Shown in pieces: positions 60,897-64,000 of a DNA stretch of 64,000 bases (positions are counted from its first letter, which is position 1; each line of letters begins with the position of its first letter). This stretch comes from Alphaproteobacteria bacterium (lineage in GTDB: Bacteria; Pseudomonadota; Alphaproteobacteria; Rs-D84): positions 55,574-119,573 of the forward strand of contig JAFURB010000004.1 of assembly GCA_017472065.1 (NCBI GenBank), written 5' to 3'. The position numbers and the translations under genes were made by a program. The notes under the pieces were generated by a model. That model was not told where the DNA came from. It saw nothing but the letters and a program-made list of their open reading frames with translations, and ran no database searches.

Positions 60897-61568
60897 TGAG
60901 AAGTTATTCTTAAAAGATTCATACGCGACATTATTAATTTCGCGTGATGATAACCCAGCCATGCGTAAATATTGAATTTGGGCCAGTGTTTGCCGGTAAA
61001 TTGATGCACTGTGTTCAGCAGACAAAGGTTCTGATTTTATAAATTGTGCCGGCAAAAACTCTATTTTTGCCGTATTATCCGCAATCGCAGAAAATCCAAT
61101 ATCCGAAGTGCAATCACGGCAATTTTCAAATATTCTGGCATTGCCAGTTAATTTTGAATATGTGTTTTCATGTGCCAATAATTTATTATGAACTAAAATA
61201 CCGGTGTTTTCACAATAATGGCCGGCATCAATATTCAATTCAAATGTATCAAAGTTTTCAACAAAAACATGCCCCCTTAATTCAGAATTTTTCCCGGTGT
61301 TTTTGATGAAAATATTCAAAAAGGCCGGCTTTTTATTTTTTACATCAACCGATAAAAACACAGGCTGATTTTCAACATTGATTTCGATAAATAAATCATT
61401 TTTATTAACAATTTCACCAATATAAATTATATGTACCGGTAAATCATATTTTTTATCAATTTGCCCGGGATTTATTGTTGAAAGGTCCGGACAATATACA
61501 CCATCGCGGTAAACAATTGTTTCCGCGGGAAAGGTTTTTATATTGAATTCATTCCACATGTATGACAT
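60888..61568 (-). CDS. SufBD-like protein, short and solitary
   Basis: 226 residues. The C-terminal part matches the SufB/SufD core pattern: a beta-helix region (ELRGHVFVENFDTFELNIDAGHYCENTGILVHNKLLAHENTYSKLTGNARIF... in outline), then PAQFIKSEPLSAEHSASI and a final helix LAQIQYLRMAGLSSREINNVA, which in SufD forms the SufBD interface. SufB/SufD scaffold Fe-S cluster assembly, but this protein is half their length and no suf gene is adjacent. I chose ATG 61568: a TTGAAT-17-TATAAT promoter puts transcription about 3 nt upstream. GTG 61577 would precede the predicted transcript start. Confidence 0.5.
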   Translation of the reverse strand: MSYMWNEFNIKTFPAETIVYRDGVYCPDLSTINPGQIDKKYDLPVHIIYIGEIVNKNDLFIEINVENQPVFLSVDVKNKKPAFLNIFIKNTGKNSELRGHVFVENFDTFELNIDAGHYCENTGILVHNKLLAHENTYSKLTGNARIFENCRDCTSDIGFSAIADNTAKIEFLPAQFIKSEPLSAEHSASIYRQTLAQIQYLRMAGLSSREINNVAYESFKNNFSLF

Positions 61569-61569
61569 A

Positions 61570-61606
61570 TTATCCACATTATAAAGGATTTAGATATGGG
61601 ATTCAA
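61570..61606 (-). promoter_or_regulatory. Promoter of the SufBD-like gene with a consensus DnaA box
   Basis: Minus strand TTGAAT (61601-61606), 17 nt, TATAAT (61578-61583). The -35 lies inside the first codons of ychF. On the plus strand TTATCCACA (61570-61578) is a perfect DnaA-box consensus between the -10 and the start codon. Confidence 0.6.
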
Positions 61607-62675
61607 TTGTGGAATTGTCGGTTTACCAAATGTTGGTAAATCAACACTGTTTAATGCATTAACACAAAGTGCGGCGGCGGATGCACAGAACTATCCGTTC
61701 TGTACAATCGAACCGAACACCGGTCGTGTTGTTGTACCAGATGCAACATTACATGAATTGGCGCGCGTTGCAGGTTCACAAAAAATTATTCCAACGCAAT
61801 TGGAAATTGTTGATATTGCAGGTTTGGTAAAGGGGGCGTCCGCCGGCGAAGGATTGGGTAATAAATTCTTGGGTAATATTTTATCAACAGATGCAATTAT
61901 TCATGTGGTTCGTTGCTTTGAAAACGATGATATTGTGCATGTTAATGGAAAAATTGACCCATTGGGCGATATTGAAACAATTGAAACAGAATTGATGCTG
62001 GCGGATATGGAAAGCCTGGAAAAACAGATTAAAAACCTGGAAAAAAAGGCGCGTGGTTTGGATAAAGATGCGGCAAAATTATTGGCGGATGCAAATGTAA
62101 TTAAATCCAATCTGGAAAAATCAATTCCGGCACGCGATGGTGATATTGATGCCACACCATTTAATTTATTAACCGCCAAGCCAGTTATATATGTTTGTAA
62201 TGTCGAAGAAGCGGCCGCGGCCACCGGTAACAAGTATTCTGATATGGTTCGTGAAAAATTTGGATCGGTCGCCGATGTTTTAGTTATTTCATCAAAGATT
62301 GAAATGGAAATTTCACAAATTGTGGATGTGGACGAAAGAAAAATGTTCCTGGATGATTTGGGATTGGCTGAATCCGGCCTTGACCAGGTTATTAAGACCG
62401 GGTATAAAACATTGGGCCTGCAAACATTTTACACAATCGGCCCCAAGGAAGCACACGCATGGACCATTACCGTTGGTATGACCGCACCACAGGCGGCTGG
62501 TAAAATCCACACTGATTTTGAAAAAGGATTTATCCGGGCCGAGGTTATTTCGCCCGCAGATTATATCGCCCACGGTGGCGAAGTTGCCGTAAAAGAAGCG
62601 GGTAAAATGCGCCTGGTCGGGCGTGATTATGTTATGCAAAACGGCGACATTTGCCATTTCTTGTTTAATAATTAA
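61596..62675 (+). CDS. ychF: Ribosome-associated ATPase YchF (OLA1 family)
   Basis: 359 residues. G1 GLPNVGKSTLFNALTQ, switch region YPFCTIEPNTGRVVVPD, G3 DIAGLVKGASAGEGLGNKFL, G4-equivalent NVEE that gives ATP preference, a coiled-coil insert (MESLEKQIKNLEKKARGLDKDAAKLL) and a C-terminal TGS domain (HTDFEKGFIRAEVISPADYIAHGG, GRDYVMQNGDICHFLFN). Binds ribosomes and is linked to stress responses. Start has AAAGGA upstream. Divergent from the SufBD-like gene by only about 27 nt. Confidence 0.96.
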   Translation: MGFNCGIVGLPNVGKSTLFNALTQSAAADAQNYPFCTIEPNTGRVVVPDATLHELARVAGSQKIIPTQLEIVDIAGLVKGASAGEGLGNKFLGNILSTDAIIHVVRCFENDDIVHVNGKIDPLGDIETIETELMLADMESLEKQIKNLEKKARGLDKDAAKLLADANVIKSNLEKSIPARDGDIDATPFNLLTAKPVIYVCNVEEAAAATGNKYSDMVREKFGSVADVLVISSKIEMEISQIVDVDERKMFLDDLGLAESGLDQVIKTGYKTLGLQTFYTIGPKEAHAWTITVGMTAPQAAGKIHTDFEKGFIRAEVISPADYIAHGGEVAVKEAGKMRLVGRDYVMQNGDICHFLFNN

Positions 62676-62676
62676 A

Positions 62677-62700
62677 AAAAAACGGCAAAAGCCGTTTTTT
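62677..62700 (+). terminator. Terminator after ychF
   Basis: A6-CGGC, AAAA, GCCG-T6, directly after the stop. Confidence 0.88.
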
Positions 62701-62701
62701 C

Positions 62702-62730
62702 TTGCAAATGGATATTATTTGTTTTATAAT
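62702..62730 (+). promoter_or_regulatory. Promoter of the 62.7-kb small RNA
   Basis: TTGCAA (62702-62707), 17 nt, consensus TATAAT (62725-62730), starting right after the ychF terminator. Confidence 0.65.
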
Positions 62731-62736
62731 AAAAAC

Positions 62737-62857
62737 TCATCAGTAACAAATAACGAGGCGTTGATAAAAAAATATTTTTTGGGGACGCCTACAATGCAGA
62801 TTCTTTTGCAAGAGGTTACTACCCGTTTTTTTAGAACCTTTTTAGGTTCTTTTTTTT
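62737..62857 (+). ncRNA. Candidate small RNA, about 120 nt
   Basis: Bounded by a consensus-like promoter and a strong terminator AGAACC-TTTTTA-GGTTCT-T7 (62833-62857). The body folds as a multi-branch: closing stem AGTAAC (62742-62747)/GTTACT (62815-62820); inside it a hairpin AGGCGT (62756-62761)/ACGCCT (62785-62790) topped by an A/T-rich stem, and a small TGCA...TGCA hairpin (62795-62810). No plausible ribosome site or protein-like frame is present. It does not match the conserved motifs I know for SRP RNA, RNase P RNA or tmRNA. Confidence 0.6.
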
Positions 62858-62915
62858 ATATATTATTTCTTAATTTGTCATTTATTGTTTAACGATTAAG
62901 TGATTAGTAATTAAT

Positions 62916-62943
62916 AAAAACACCGGCAAATGCCGGTGTTTTT
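62916..62943. terminator. Terminator after the beta-barrel gene
   Basis: AAAAACACCGGCA, AA, TGCCGGTGTTTTT, 9 nt beyond the stop of the minus-strand gene. Confidence 0.9.
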
Positions 62944-62951
62944 GTTATTAT

Positions 62952-63521
62952 TTAGAAACGGTAACCTATACTACTTATAAATGCAAAACCAGACATATCT
63001 GTTTCGTATTCAAAACCTTCAATATCTGTTTCAAAGTTCATAGAATGATATTCAAGTCCAAATTTAATATTCATATTATCATTAAAACTGTATTTAACAC
63101 CGGCACCAATCCCATATGCAAACGCAGTATCATCAAATTTGATACCACCGTCATTATATTCCATATTTGCAAAACCAAGTTCTGCTGAAACATAAGGTTG
63201 GATATTTCCATCCATAAATGGTACAACAGCACGAATATTTAGTCCCAGCAATTCTTCTGTATCTGATTCGGCATATTCTGGTGCTATACCTAATTGAATA
63301 CCATTAAAATCCACGCCAATATATGCGGTCCCACCACCATTAAATTCTGATGTATCTGCTTCACCCGCTTTTTCACCATCAAATTTAATTTCTGTTGATG
63401 AATTAGAATATAAACTAACACCATATTCTACAAAAAAACGTGGATTTAAAGTTTTTGTTTCTTCTGCAAATGAAGCAATTGGTAGTAAAGATAACGCTGC
63501 AATTAATGAAATTTTTTTCAT
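62952..63521 (-). CDS. Outer-membrane beta-barrel protein
   Basis: 189 residues from MKKISLIAALSLLPIASFAEE (signal peptide, cleavage after SFA). The mature part is an 8-strand-like barrel with alternating strands (FFVEYGVSLYSNSS, GGTAYIGVDFNGIQLGIAPEYA, IQPYVSAELGFANMEY, AFAYGIGAGVKYSF, MNIKFGLEYHSMNF) and ends in SSIGYRF with the terminal Phe sorting signal. It resembles the OmpA-like/porin-family small barrels. An AAAGGAG site precedes 63521. Immediately upstream on the same strand is the terminator of leader RNA copy 2, so its expression may depend on readthrough. Confidence 0.75.
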   Translation of the reverse strand: MKKISLIAALSLLPIASFAEETKTLNPRFFVEYGVSLYSNSSTEIKFDGEKAGEADTSEFNGGGTAYIGVDFNGIQLGIAPEYAESDTEELLGLNIRAVVPFMDGNIQPYVSAELGFANMEYNDGGIKFDDTAFAYGIGAGVKYSFNDNMNIKFGLEYHSMNFETDIEGFEYETDMSGFAFISSIGYRF

Positions 63522-63544
63522 TTTAAACTCCTTTGATTTATTAT

Positions 63545-63732
63545 AAAAAACCGTCATAAAATTGACGGTCGGGGAGTTCGTAAATCACTTTATCATTGAT
63601 TCTGCTGATTTTTCAGTTTCCTGTATTTTATATATCAACAGCTCCCCGACCAAAGCCGGGGGAGAACAGTGTATAATTACACCGGATAAAGTAGGCTTAC
63701 GACAGCCCCGAACCCACATCCCTGTGAATTCA
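63545..63732 (-). ncRNA. Structured leader RNA, copy 2
   Basis: Minus strand, 5' to 3': hairpin CACA-GGGA-UGUG (63726-63715), hairpin GGCU/AGCC (63707-63694), an arm containing GTGTA/TACAC inside CCGG/CCGG, and a long closing stem GGTCGGGGAG (63651-63642) with CTCCCCGACC (63576-63567). The closing stem encloses ATAAAATA, a CAG-GAAA-CTG hairpin and AATCA/TGATT. A terminator ACCGTCA/TGACGGT plus T5 (63569-63545) follows, overlapping the closing stem by 3 nt exactly as in copy 1. The 20 bases around the first hairpin are identical in both copies (13988-14007 and 63707-63726). The beta-barrel gene starts 24 nt further on. Confidence 0.7.
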
Positions 63733-63738
63733 TAAAAA

Positions 63739-63767
63739 ATTATATCGTAAATGTTATAGTTATTCAA
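63739..63767 (-). promoter_or_regulatory. Promoter of leader RNA copy 2
   Basis: Minus strand TTGAAT (63762-63767), 17 nt, consensus TATAAT (63739-63744), with the predicted start about 6 nt before the conserved hairpin. Confidence 0.7.
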
Positions 63768-63794
63768 TTGTTAATAAATTTTTGTATTTACAAT

Positions 63795-63834
63795 GTTTGT
63801 CATCCCGTGGCGTATCGTGCCCCACGGTACAAAC
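63795..63834. repeat. Palindromic REP-like hairpin
   Basis: GTTTGT...ACAAAC outer and CCGTGG/CCACGG inner stems, containing GTCATCCCG as in the REP-like 34-mers. No T-run on either strand, so not an obvious terminator. Confidence 0.5.
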
Positions 63835-63860
63835 AAAAAAAACAATCTGACACTCTTGTC

Positions 63861-63894
63861 GTCATCCCGGCGCAGGCCGGGATCCATTGTGTTC
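63861..63894 (+). repeat. REP-like 34-mer, third copy
   Basis: GTCATCCCGGCG, CAGG, CCGGGATCCA, TTGTGTTC: two or three differences from the pair at 18.5 kb. Confidence 0.75.
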
Positions 63895-63902
63895 GGTTAT
63901 AC

Positions 63903-64000
63903 TTAACTTTCTGGGCTGTACCCAGAATGGATTAATATGTCATTGTACAAATCACGCCAATCGGGGTTGTTATCAATTATTAGACGTAATTTCCAGGCGC
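63903..64000 (-). CDS. C-terminal end of an unidentified protein, cut by window edge
   Basis: On the minus strand a frame open from the window edge runs 31 codons to TAA at 63903-63905. It ends WKLRLIIDNNPDWRDLYNDI followed by LIHSGYSPES. Amino-acid composition looks protein-like (DNPDWRDLY), and both other minus-strand frames are quickly closed. Too short to assign to a family; no start is visible in the window. Confidence 0.4.
   Translation of the reverse strand, partial: AWKLRLIIDNNPDWRDLYNDILIHSGYSPES

Noticed and set aside
63585..63767. Open frame of 60 codons on the minus strand
   Set aside because: It lies inside leader RNA copy 2 and spans its promoter; the matching region of copy 1 has no equivalent frame, so it is not protein-coding.

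Overview
The window is a gene-dense, low-GC (roughly 40-44% by eye) bacterial chromosome segment with about 65 genes on both strands. It carries no phage, plasmid or CRISPR block. Family content points to an alphaproteobacterium: rsmG-parA-parB order, RpoH-type sigma-32, the alpha-type ClpXP adaptor SspB, a eukaryote-like (type 2) IleRS, a lone VirD4 coupling ATPase, and an outer membrane (porins, TolC, lipoproteins, MreBCD). Many proteins are shorter than their families (MnmG, DnaG, GpsA, BamB-like, TopA). This suggests a streamlined, possibly host-associated lineage; that placement is inference.

Layout: 1-5 kb has the 3' end of der, guaC, a MacB-type ABC ATPase/permease pair and a radical SAM protein. 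5-11 kb has parB, parA, two parS-like sites, rsmG, a TPR protein, gpsA and mreB. 11-14 kb has rnpA-yidD, accB-accC, a small XRE-like gene behind a structured leader RNA, and tRNA-Val with a decayed tandem copy. 14-20 kb has a BamB-like lipoprotein, a YfgM-like protein, rpoH, a porin, an OmpA-type lipoprotein, a nested inverted repeat and a Cys-rich secreted protein. 20-28 kb has metG, two tandem Cys-rich small proteins, queH, fabD-fabG-mnmG, an NlpC/P60-like protein and tRNA-Thr. 28-32.5 kb has an Ile-codon leader peptide and attenuator before ileS, two more Cys-rich small proteins and nth. 32.5-39 kb (minus strand) has rsmE, an RluB-like gene, a TPR protein, xseB, mutS, truB and rpsO. 39-44 kb has virD4, then macA-tolC on the opposite strand, and tRNA-Cys. 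44-52 kb has a hairpin-rich intergenic stretch, recF-sspB, an exonuclease III, an acyl-CoA synthetase, pheST and rpmI-rplT. 52-60.5 kb is a cell-elongation operon mreC-mreD-mrdA-rodA running into topA-dnaG. 60.5-64 kb has two hypotheticals (one SufBD-like), ychF, a candidate small RNA, a beta-barrel protein behind a second copy of the leader RNA, REP-like repeats and the end of an unidentified gene.

Most notable is a pair of homologous structured RNAs (13.8-14.0 kb and 63.5-63.7 kb, both minus strand). Each has its own promoter, an identical 20-nt 5' block, a 10-bp closing stem with compensatory changes, and a terminator whose 5' arm overlaps that stem by 3 nt just upstream of a gene. Also notable are the four-Ile leader peptide plus attenuator upstream of ileS, recurrent apparently leaderless genes whose -10 box sits 5-10 nt from the ATG, and a stereotyped terminator palindrome built on CCGGCA/TGCCGG.
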